From NCBI RefSeq assembly GCF_016920785.2, contig NW_024609835.1, positions 84,292,243 to 84,356,242 of the forward strand: a DNA stretch of 64,000 nucleotides. The letters run 5' to 3'. The DNA is from Ixodes scapularis. Lineage: Eukaryota > Arthropoda > Arachnida > Ixodida > Ixodidae. This document shows positions 22,191-32,352 of this stretch, in pieces. The notes under the pieces were generated by a model. It saw nothing but the letters and a program-made list of their open reading frames with translations. It was not told the origin of the DNA and searched no databases. The position numbers and the translations under genes are program-made. Every line of letters begins with the position of its first letter. The first letter of the stretch is position 1.

Positions 22191-22433
22191 TAACAGGAAG
22201 TGGGCAATTGTAGTGACAATCAAAGTAGCATTGATCAAACACGTGTAGATGGATTCCGGAATGTGTCGCCTAACGCCATTGTCGACCCTTGTGGAGTATC
22301 CCTGGCCTGGAAAACCGAAGAAATGTTGGCGAGAGGGCCACAGTACATGAACCTATCCGCCGAGACTGGAATCATCTTTAGATTATTTATAGTGCATCAG
22401 TTCGAGGATTTCAAGCAATAGGTAGCTTAGAGG

Positions 22434-22566
22434 ACCGCTTTTGCACATCCGATACGGTACAATGGGCCCTCCGATACGAACTGCGCACATGGGAGCCTTC
22501 TGTGGTAGCCCAGGTGCAGTGCGTACCGGACGGCCGCTCGTGCCGTATCGGATGTGCAAAAGCGGT
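22434..22566. repeat. Inverted repeat with perfect 24-bp arms
   Basis: ACCGCTTTTGCACATCCGAT and four further bases at 22434-22457 recur inverted at 22543-22566. The 85-bp spacer is also partly self-complementary, so the whole unit folds into one long stem. No coding content. Confidence 0.85.
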
Positions 22567-23260
22567 TCCCTAAACCTCTAATGCCACTGTGCCGAAAAAA
22601 TAGACTCGCGAAGCAAGCCTTTTATCCGCCATTCGTCTGCAGGGAAGATGCTCCAGATGCACGAATAACGTGGCGTTAGTCGGGGGGCGACGTTAGCTTT
22701 AAATGCTGCTCTGGTTTAAGTAACGTTTCCACAATGTACAGTAAAATTGCCGCCCACAGTGTCCACCCTGCGCAAATTACAGAATTCGTTTAGTGCTTGC
22801 GCATATGTCTAAACAAAATTCCAGTCAGGGTGAAAGCCGCCTCCTCTTTTTTGTTTAGAGTACAAATCGTGATTACTTGAAAGCAGAACAGTTTGAATCA
22901 GAGATGAGACTGTGGCTTTCTAGTCTGTGGCGAGAGATTTCGCTCCACGCGTTGTCAAGCTGTAGAGAGTCGATCCCCATTGATAATATAGTGCCTATAA
23001 GAATGAAAACGACTGGGAGGCCCTTCAGTTGTTGTGCATTGAGCGCGAGGTTCAAACGTTCGATCATACTTCGGCGTCTACTCAGCTTACAACCACCTCG
23101 CGGATACTCAGCGCGTACTGGGATCCGGAGAAAACGCCCTGTCATTTTCATTCTGTAAGTGACTATAGTGACGGAGATCAGGACACAAGCAGTGTAAATA
23201 CAGTGAAGGAAGCTCCATTACTTTAGCGTATTAGGGTGTAAGTAAAAATTCGCTATTCGC
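22567..23260. other. No recognised gene; opposing open frames of about 92 codons
   Basis: At 22873-23158 both strands stay open for about 92 codons. Neither peptide shows a motif I know. A protein search would decide whether this is a remnant of a repeat family. Confidence 0.35.
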
Positions 23261-23403
23261 GATGTGTACACCCGCAATAAAATAAACTCTTACTCACAGG
23301 CATATTCTCGATTCCCGACGTGTACACCAGCGATAAAATAAACTCTTACTCACAGGCATATTCTCAATTGCCGATGTGTATACCCGCAATAAAATAACCC
23401 ATG
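23261..23403 (+). repeat. 56-bp tandem repeat, about 2.6 copies
   Basis: Units start at 23261, 23317 and 23373 with GATGTGTACACCCGCAATAA or close variants and have an exact 56-bp period. Each unit contains an AATAAAATAA block, so polyadenylation-like signals recur every 56 bp. Confidence 0.85.
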
Positions 23404-25293
23404 GGCATATATACGCGTGAAGCGTAGCCTTGCTCAAGCCAACGCACATCCCTGGAAATCAGACGACTTCACATTCATCAGGTTGCGAAGTCAAGCAAAA
23501 TGTTCGCTCGACGAAGCGCGGCGAAACTTCCTCCTCTGCCTCTCGCCCAGTGTCCGCAACTAATTACGAGGACGCGTATTAAAAGGGAACAGCCATACGT
23601 CTTGCGGCTTATTAAAAGCGCCCGGCGTGTCCAGCGCTTCCGCCGCCGCGTTCGCAACGCCCGCGCTAAGCGCGAATTATTATCCGCGCAACCTACACCG
23701 ATGGAGAGGGGGAAAGGCGGGATCAAGGAGGACGTGTAAATCTTAGCCCGAGTTTTTTTGCCTCGGCGTGTAAATTAGGAAGAGCAGCCGCGTGTCCCCT
23801 GTCGGACCTGGCGTTTCTCATAACTCGCGTCGGAAGAGATTTTCGCTCGGAAGAACCTGGCTCGAAACAGCTCCCTCCCAGCCTCCTCGCCCCACCCCTT
23901 GCCCCCCCCCCCCCCCCCACCCCTCTACGCCGCCTTAAGCTACGTTGCAAGTCGCAGTTCTAAGGACTAGTTCCGCTTCGCTGTTTCCGTTTAATGACTA
24001 CACGAGTTCGGCTGCTCGTGCTACAACGTGAAGCACGTTTGCGAACTGGAACATGGCTTCGTGTGCCTTCCGTCTATTATGCACGAGCGACTGAATTTCG
24101 TAAGGCCAGGTGTATAGTTTTTAAACTGGTGCTTATGCGTACTGCGACCTCTGGTGCTTGTAGACGCGTATTATTTGTTCAACGAATGGTTGAGGTCACA
24201 ATTGGAGAACCCATTCTTTGTTCGTTCGAAGTGTTTCAGAGTTGTGCCGATTGTATGCCAGGGTAGTAAACATGCGGTAAACGGTAGCAATATTCCGCAG
24301 TGCGTGAACCGTGAAAGCGAAGCGCACTTAAAGAAACTAAAAAGAAATCAACGATAATAATAATAAAAGGTTGAATTGCCCGATGTTTTTGCTATTAGTA
24401 AACGCGATTGTGCACGCACCTGTTGCATTCGCATTCAAATATTTCGTGTTGTATTTCGAAACAGGGGTGGAAGACAAAAAGCAGCAAGATTAACTTGACG
24501 GAGGTTCAGGCTCCTCTTCAGTACAATACTTCGTTAATAAAAAATAAAATATTTACATAAAAAAAATTTTATATTTAAAAAAAAAAAAATTTATATATCT
24601 TTAATTACCGGACGATGAACCGTTTCGATGCTTTCCTTGTTGACGAGGTCCCACACAGCCAATGACCGAGAGCGCGGAACAGCTAGAATCAAGAAAATGA
24701 CGAAGCAAAAACCAAGTTTATCAAAATTAATTATATCTGCTTTACCTTGAGAGCTTAATTTTAGTTCAAGTTGCTAAATTGTAGCGACCTCAGTGCTCAA
24801 TTTTTTTAAGCACATTGGTTTCCATAAAAAAATTAATATATGCTAATAAAGATCTTCAAAACTTCTTTGATTTATTTCACGTTTACACACTAGCACCAAA
24901 TCACTCCATCTTGCTCATGTTCGTAAAAACGAAACATCAGAGAAAACAGCATTCAGGTAGCACGTCAGAGAATTGCCTAACTTGGCACAAGCTTGGCATT
25001 TCTAGGAGCCTCAATTGGGGCTAAAGAGTTTTACTGCAATACCTTAGTTAGTGTCAAATAACTTTCTTTTTTGCGTTTATGTTTTTTGGCTAGCAACGCA
25101 ATTGCTAAAGTGTCAGACTTGAGTGAAAGATATGACGTATATATGTGCCAAAAAACAAGCAGTGAAGTCCAAATCTGGCATTTGTATGCTAATACAGGCC
25201 CCCAAAGCTGCCAGATGAGAACCGAACAAAGAAAACGCAAAGCCAAGCACCGCGTTCAAACTGGAAGCTGAACCGCATTCTAAAAGCGACGAG
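23404..25293. other. No gene seen; C17 tract at 23902-23918
   Basis: GC-rich part at 23460-23960 with an Arg-rich open frame (23500-23739) that I do not recognise, then AT-rich DNA with A-tracts around 24560-24600. Confidence 0.45.
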
Positions 25294-25350
25294 AGTAATC
25301 CCTGGAGAAGGGGAACAAGAGGGACAAAGGACAAACATAAATCTCCAAAC
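25294..25350 (-). repeat. Possible PLE pseudo-LTR scrap
   Basis: GGGACAAAGGAC, AAATCTCCAAACACAGCTA and nearby GTAATCCC follow the order of blocks seen in the pseudo-LTR at 52986. Short and by eye only. Confidence 0.2.
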
Positions 25351-26956
25351 ACAGCTAGGTTGCGAAAGCGGTTACATAAACAAGCAGTACAAATTCATGC
25401 GCCTTTGAAGATAAAAAAGCAAGCGAATCCGTTGGTATTCGAGCGCCGGCATAAATGCAGCATTTCTCTGGCACTTGTTTGGCAATTTAGGCCCGAAGAC
25501 GCCAGAAGAAAATGGAACAACCAGACGCGAAAGCTTTGGCACTTGTTTCGCGAATCAGGGCGAATCGGTACCCAGACTTTGGCCAAGGAAGTTCCAGTTT
25601 GGCTCTACCTCGTCTTCCTCGGACTTTTTAAAACCTACATTTCCAAGCAAAGAAAACAAACCATTGGCTTAAAAAACTCCTCATTTTGTGCTCTAGGTTT
25701 TACTCAACTTTCTTGTGTTTATTTTCTTAGTTTACTGTTCATTCGCTTATATTAACTGAATGTTTTTTTTTGTGATTCCCAGAAACAGATGTTTCCCTCA
25801 GGAAAGCATGATTAAACGTGTTATTTACATTCCAGAATATCCCAAGTTTTGTAGACGTGACAATTTTCACTCGTTACCCGTAAACGCGTTATAAGAATTA
25901 CTAATAATTGCAGTCCGGTTTATTTTAAAAACAAAAAAGCAAAAACACATTTCAAGTTGATTGAAAAAGAAAAACAAGAACCGCGGCGGTGAAAATAAAA
26001 ATAAAACACGGACGACGAATTTCTTCTCACCGCGCCGGCCAGATCAGCCAGCAAATGAAGCGTGCTCCTCTGCGTCGACGAATTTTCATCTTTTCTTAGA
26101 GCGACAGGCTTCGAGTCTCTCTGGCCTTGATGAATGGGGCAATTAGGAAGCCCGCAGCGTCGATCCGCCGACGCCGTGATTTATTTCCGGCGACTTTTTC
26201 GCTTCTATCGTTCTAGATTTTTTTTTTGAACGCTTGAACAGCATAGCTTTACTTCAATTTTAACTGTTGTTAGATACAACTAAAATTTGCTCGCGTTATT
26301 ACTCCAATGCTTTGTGTTTGCCATTAAATATACGAGAGGGGTCGCATGGTGCGGACGTTTGAATTACGTGAGCGCGAATAAAAAAAACTTAAAAAATAGG
26401 TATACGCAAAGCAACAGCCGAGTAAGAACAGGCTGCTCTGTCAACTTTTTAAAATAGACTGACCATGCAAAACAATAATTTTCGGTATTTTTATTTATTT
26501 CTCTACTACTGGGAAAGCGTTGGCATAACGTCTATGTTTTTTTATGAAACACAGGTTAAATCAACACATATGGACAATATAAAATTCTTCCAGCCCTGCC
26601 AAAACCACAAAACCACTGCTTGCACTCTGTAGAAAGTATCTTGTGTCACTGCATGTTTTAATATGCTTCTTGAAGCGCATTGCTAAATGTACGCAATTTC
26701 TGTTTTGTTAGTTATATTATATGTTTCTATGGAGGCTAAATAGCCGCCACAAATTAGTTGCCGGCGAAAGGATACAAGACCCTCACTAAGAGCGTAGGTC
26801 GACATCTAAAATGAACGCATAAGAGACGGCAAAGCACACAGTTACTTACGCGGTAACCGTGTGAAGCGCACTGAAGCAGTTGTGTCCTGACACAATTCAG
26901 ATGCGTTTTCTCTTAATTCGTGATTAGATTTAGCATCACGCACATTCTCTTATAAG
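25351..26956. other. No gene seen
   Basis: A 131-codon plus-strand frame at 25360-25755 has no recognisable motif. The rest is AT-rich with no RNA gene or clear repeat. Confidence 0.45.
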
Positions 26957-27961
26957 CAGTGTTGGGGAAAGCACGTTTAAAAAGTAGTTGAGTTAAAGTA
27001 CAAAGTAAATTAGAGGTTATGTACTTCAACTGAAATAGTAAGCACACTGGGCGCGATGTACTAAAGTAAAGTACTATAAACGCAGTGCACTTTAAAAGTA
27101 AAGTACAAGTTCCTATTAACGCAATATCTCATGATGCCATTCATTCCTCTGTGCAATGCCTTTTTTTTTTTAAACTCACATGCATTGCCCCCGGGTGATT
27201 CGGGGATGCATCAGTTATTTTTGGAAATGGCGGCGAATATACACGAACTCATCTCTGTTACGTCGCGGCTCGGTGGTGGCGCGTCGGGCGCACTGACGGT
27301 CTGGGGCTGTGGGCGGAAGGCCCCATGTGAGATGTGTATTTCTGCACTGTTTTGAAAGAAACCAGAGACAAAGCTGCCTTTTCGTCAAAACGCCGCGACT
27401 GCGGCTGTACCAAAAGGGCCGAGAAAGGTTTGAAGGTCAGTTTTCATGTATTCGGTTCGTCCGAGAATGTGCATATGTGCCGTGAAAAGGGAAAACCAGA
27501 CGCCGTCGGACCACGATTGCATGGGGGGGAAGCACTTTGGGTTGAATTCACAGATACTTGTGGTCATCAGATTTATTTGTTTTGTTTCAACATGAACGCC
27601 GGAAAATCGTCAAGTTGTACGGACCATCTGCGGACTACGTTCAGAGCGCCTTCAAGTTCAAACGGAAGCCTCATCGTTCAAACTGTCGTCCGCTCTTTCA
27701 AACGTTTCTGCTTGTCGTCTGCTCTTTTAGACAAAACTGGCCCGTAGACTAAACATGGGCCCGGTACTTGCGATAAGAACTAACTGCAGGCCTCAGAAGA
27801 CTTATGTTTGAAGGTTGCTAAGCAGGTTGGATGTAAACAGTAGATAGAAGGATATGTTGATCATTATTACCAGTGGCCATCACCGGCTTGCTATTAATCA
27901 TTCACTTGACCCGATTCTGCTTGAGATTTTCAGTATCGACGTTGACCACCTCAGCTACGGT

Positions 27962-28153
27962 TCATGCTTTTGCAGCCCGAGCGACGTCGCGACCGAAAAT
28001 TGCGAGCGAAATCTCATCACGCGAAAAAGGCTTTAGCGTACATTCTGCGGCGTCCACGCGGAATGAATCGCCGCATGTCACATTATTCACGCGAAGTTTT
28101 GCGGTGTAACGAGCCTCGTTAATTTCGCTGAGGCCGCTCAAGTAGTCAGACAT
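27962..28153 (-). CDS. Candidate first exon, unknown protein
   Basis: Minus-strand frame of 63 codons beginning MSDYLSGLSEINEARY. It is hydrophilic and compositionally protein-like, and its opening faintly recalls N-termini of some multi-copy arthropod/cnidarian recombinase-like proteins (DYL..L...ARY..KL). The ATG at 28151-28153 follows a CpG-rich stretch with an NRF1-like site at 28257-28266. No donor site or second exon could be fixed. It may equally be a repeat fragment. Confidence 0.25.
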   Translation of the reverse strand: MSDYLSGLSEINEARYTAKLRVNNVTCGDSFRVDAAECTLKPFSRDEISLAIFGRDVARAAKA

Positions 28154-28256
28154 TGTCAGGAAGACATAGAACCAACAAATCGAATGCGACGCCGATAACA
28201 TCGCATTTCACTTGTTTGTTTATGGGCGACGGCGAACTTCTTGCCCACACTCCATC

Positions 28257-28266
28257 GCGCATGCGC
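28257..28266. promoter_or_regulatory. NRF1-like palindrome GCGCATGCGC
   Basis: Matches the core of the animal NRF1 consensus and lies about 105 bp upstream of the candidate minus-strand start at 28153, within a local CpG-rich patch. Function is inferred. Confidence 0.35.
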
Positions 28267-29316
28267 GGCTACGGTGGCGTCCGCTAGGGGCGCTCCGATT
28301 TGTCTGTAAACATGAGTTGGTGTATTAAATTTAGTCCAGTGGCCACAGGGTAGTTGTTTTACTCTCGCTGAGGAACTATTTAATTTAACTTAACTTACTA
28401 CGCACATATTTGTATCGTTCTTATAGCTGCCTTTACCTCACTCACATAAATAACCAGATGACGTTACGAAGGACGATAGCGCGTTTTCACGTGATAATAA
28501 GCCATTTCTTTTTTTCTGGGCGTGCGTTTTCTTGGTTGCTCTCAAAATGCGTGTAAAACACTGGGAAAGCCAAGCACGCTCTTTGAAACCGCTTAATTTT
28601 CCCAAGCCACCCCAGTACAAAGGGAATGATGCGTTGTCTGCCCCCGTTGTTGCTGAGGGTAGAATATCCCTCAGTATATTTCTTCAGAACTGACAAAGCA
28701 TAATTCTGTGATACAAGTTTAATAAGACCGAATTTGGAGAATGTACGTTTGAAGTCGGGATTTCTACTTTTCTTGGAAAGTATCAAAAGTACTTAAAAAA
28801 TAAAATAAAAATATAGAAAAATACACGTACATTCTCAGAGAATACAGTGTGTGTGCGACACCAAAAGGGGGCGCGCTGATCACTCTAATGGGCAAGCCAA
28901 GTGGCTCTGTTGGGACCCACACCCCGACGCCACTGTTTTGTCGCACATTTCCCATTAGGATTCCATAGCCAATCAGATTGGGGTGTCACTCATTAGAAAG
29001 GCCAAAGAAGGAATCAAGATGTGCAAGAACGTAATAAGCCCAGCCGTTCTCACAGAAAAAAGTAAGGACGATATGGCTCATTATGTTCATGAGCTGCCTG
29101 ATTCATTCGTCAGCCTTCACAATGAGTAACCCCGCTAACTGATGGGATGCGGAGTGATAACGGGAAGCGTGCGACGAGACAGCTGGTGCCAGTGTACGGC
29201 TCCCAAGATAGTCATTTGGCGCGCACATCAGTTGGATTGGCGCGCCTCCTTTACGTGTCCCACGCTTCCTATACCTCAAGTAAATCTCAAGTTTTCTAAA
29301 CCTACTTGAAGTAGTA

Positions 29317-29718
29317 CACTCTAAAAAAAGCTGTCACCTTACATCCTTTTGACCCATATAATGCACCCTCAAAGGTGAATTCGACGTACAGCGCACTATA
29401 GTCGAACAGACGGCCCCAACTTTTACGAGGGGCTTGATAGCGGTGCGATATAACTTACTAATAGTTAAAACATGTATCAAAAACCACAGAAAGAAAACAC
29501 TGAGGTTTTGCAGTAGGGCTAAGAAAACCCCGCTTATTTTTTGTTTTGTATTCAGCAACACGTACTTTATCTAGTTTAATAAGTTGTACCACACGGCTAT
29601 CAAGCCCTTTGTGAAAGTTAGTACCGCCAGATCGACGTCAGTGCGCTGTAGGTCGAACTGAAATGTTGGGGTGTATTATATGGGATTAAGGGTTACAAAT
29701 ACACCTTTTTTTAGAGTG
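29317..29718 (+). mobile_element. MITE with CACTCTAAAAAA ends, copy 1
   Basis: Starts CACTCTAAAAAAAG and ends CTTTTTTTAGAGTG, with TA on both sides, and further inverted similarity inward (CCCATATAATGCACC against its inverse). It is 402 bp and noncoding. TA flanks suggest Tc1/mariner-type mobilisation. The same family occurs inverted at 44516-44924. Confidence 0.8.
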
Positions 29719-29801
29719 TACTTTTAGTACAGTGCACTTAAAGTACTACTTTAAGAATAGTGTACCTAAGTACAGTGTACTTAGAGTACGCCCCAAAATT
29801 G

Positions 29802-31329
29802 GTTTAAAAAAATAGACACGTCATCACCAGTAACGTGCGTTTTCATGAACATATTAGATGTTAGTTCAAACTAACAGGTGTACGTACAGACTGATGACAA
29901 GAAAAAAACTGCATTAAGGTACAGACGATGAGCTGGCATAGACGCGTTGTACGCACCCTTTGCCCACACTCGCTTTTAAGTATGTTTATATATTTTCCAC
30001 AGAGTGAGTCCTTACTGATTAACATTCTCAGAATTTATTAGAACGCTTTAAACTTCTACTATAACTTAATTTCGCGTATCATTTTCTTCTCAATACATGG
30101 CAGTTGAATATTATACTTTGAATTATTACTAATCGCAACCACTGCTGACAAAACGTTCCTCCAACTTGTAGCGGCTTTCCCAGTTTGCAGAATGCCACAA
30201 CCTCCTAGTTCAACGACACATTTTCATTTATTGACTGCCATCATGAGAAGAGCGCCGCCCGCGGGACCGATTACGCTTGGCCACCTTGCAGTGGAGAATG
30301 CCATAGATGGTTTCACGGACGGGAAACCTGGTCGCACGCTTTGTGCTAACAGGGCGCCAACCAACTTGATAAAACTAGGTTTGTCTGGAAATACTCTAGT
30401 TGTTTTCACATATAAAAATACCCACACTTTGTCCTTTCAATTGATTATATTGAGACGGCAGTATGCGCACTTTTCTAGGCATTGTTTCACTGGCTTTGAC
30501 TTCGAACGCACCTACTATTGTTATGAAAAAATAGAACTTTGTTGTGGAAAGTGGCGTAACCACTATCTATAAACTGCTGGAATGAAGAGCAATTTTCGCT
30601 ACACTTTGAGTGCTTGTAACTCAAAACCTGCCCCTTCGGGTATCTGAGACAACATTTGCCAATTTTACCATGTACTACGGAGACGGGTTCGACAGAGTTG
30701 CAGTTTTAGGCCCTTCTGACAGAGTTGTGGCGTTTCGTGGACCGACATTATTATCACGATGCATTTTTTTTGTGTAAAAATACAACCACATAAACATCCT
30801 CAGACATCATGTAAATACTTCAGTATAAAATAATGAACCCATAGATAGCCTATTTTATTTCAAAATTCAAACTTTTTGCGCCGTTTTTTTGTCATCTTTT
30901 TTTAACCAATATTCTCAAGTACTGCGGGGAGCGCATTGACAAGGGTGCCGACTAACTCGCACAAATAAAATACCCAAACAGCATGCAGGTAAACAAAAAC
31001 TAGCATCGCCAATATTTCGGCAATTCATGGATCCTAACTTGGGTCACACATAGGGTTTTGCTTCAAAGTACTAGTTAGGTACAAGGCCTTTGCCTTGCCA
31101 CTAATTAGCTAGAAATATACCACAACAGGGGGGCCAAAGAAATGCCGTTAGAGAAGTGTTAATCTGCCGTACGTAAATAGAAAAATGCAGGTGACAAAAG
31201 AAGAACTAGTACCAAAACCTAACTCTGTTAAAGATGCCGGGTGACAACCAAATAACCGGAACGCGAAGCCTAACTTAGCCCTTATTTGGCTGTTTAAGAC
31301 CAAAATATCGATAGTTTGCGCGAAGAATA
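29802..31329. other. No gene seen
   Basis: A 126-codon plus frame at 30192-30572 has no recognisable motif. No clear repeat or RNA gene. Confidence 0.45.
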
Positions 31330-32352
31330 TCACGACTGCACACGGTGTAGACTCAATGTAACCCGTTGCACAAGGAGGCTTCGCGACCATTTGCCGCCGC
31401 AGGCGGCATCTCTGTGGGTGTTGATTCCGCAGGTGGCTCCCTTTGCTTCTCGCGGTCTTGGGCTTGGATTCCGCAGCGCTTCCCTTGTCGCTCTCTTTTG
31501 CTTCTCGCATTCTTCTGTAGACTTTGCTGCCGTCATCGGTGTTGCTGCTGCTTCAGACGCCGACGTTGAAGGGGAAACCGGCGACAGCGCTGCCGCGTTC
31601 TCCACCTCATGTCTTCCACCATGAGCGCGTTCGTGTCCTCTGTGCTCCTGTCTCCCGGCAGCGCTTGCGTGGGACCGAAAACAGTACTCTCGCTCATGGC
31701 CGAAGCTACGGCATTCGCTACAACGCGGAGCCCAGCAGTCACGCCGAACGTCGCCGGTTCATTGGCACCACCGGCACAGAGCTGCTGGTCTCGGAAAGAT
31801 GAAGGGTACAAGGCTACCGTAAACTCGAAGTTGGTGAGGGAGTCGCTCCAGTGTCACACCGTCTTCAAGTAACAGACGGACCACCCTTGTCGTCTGCCGT
31901 ACGCCCTCGAACCCGTGTATGCACCACTTCTCACGGGTTGTCTCCATCACAGTGCCGAAGTCCTCCGGAGCTTTCTCTGGGGCTTCATTGAGTGCATCGA
32001 ATGGTACCCAGTGCAGCTTCAGCCGTACCTATTGCCGCTCCGGGTCACTTGGCACGCACCAGCCGCCCTTCACATGGAACTTGCCTCGTAGCATCAGCTG
32101 GTCCTCGGTGACACTTTACTAGAGGCGGAAAATGTATACATTTCTCGTTCGGAACGCACTCATACCGTCGACGTCTTTTAGTGCACCAAGCTGCAGTAAA
32201 GGTTGCTTAAAATCTTTAACATGGCATGGTCTAGCTCGAATATTAGCGTGCAGAAACACCATGCATTTCAAAAGCTCACTCTCTGGCAGCGTATTCAGAA
32301 GAAAGCGATAATATGTGGGCAGTTCAGGGACACTTTGACCGCGGTAGGGCAT
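31330..32352 (-). pseudogene. LINE ORF1 / gag-like CCHC protein remnant
   Basis: One minus-strand frame carries VKGGWCVPSDPE, VRLKLHWVPFDALNEAPE, GFEGVRQTTRVVRLLLEDGV and then a zinc-knuckle pair. The second knuckle is intact (CSECRSFGHEREYC); the first has its His replaced by Asp and a stop inside it (31759-31761). This is the architecture of ORF1 (nucleic-acid-binding) proteins of arthropod non-LTR elements, often annotated as ZCCHC3-like. Further in-frame stops are at 32029-32031 and 32116-32121. No RT follows downstream, so it is an orphan fragment. Confidence 0.65.

Larger units (their letters stand above)
26957..29801. mobile_element. Degenerate element with CAGTGTTGGGG-type ends
   Basis: The left end is CAGTGTTGGGGAAAGCAC followed by AAAGTA/AGTAC-rich sequence to about 27115. 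The right end (29270-29801) is rich in AAGTAC/GTACTT and closes with GTACGCCCCAAAATTG, a diverged inverse of the left. This looks like another CAGTGTTGGG-type non-autonomous family or two related repeats bracketing unrelated DNA. No transposase was recognised, and a target duplication is not visible. A MITE lies inside the right end. Confidence 0.35.

Noticed and set aside
23261..23403. CRISPR-like array
   Set aside because: The 56-bp units are contiguous without unique spacers and the genome is eukaryotic.
27334..27747. Possible THAP zinc finger (CGCTKRAEKGLKVSFHVF)
   Set aside because: The short segment recalls THAP proteins, but the invariant Trp and the CxxH pair are not in place.
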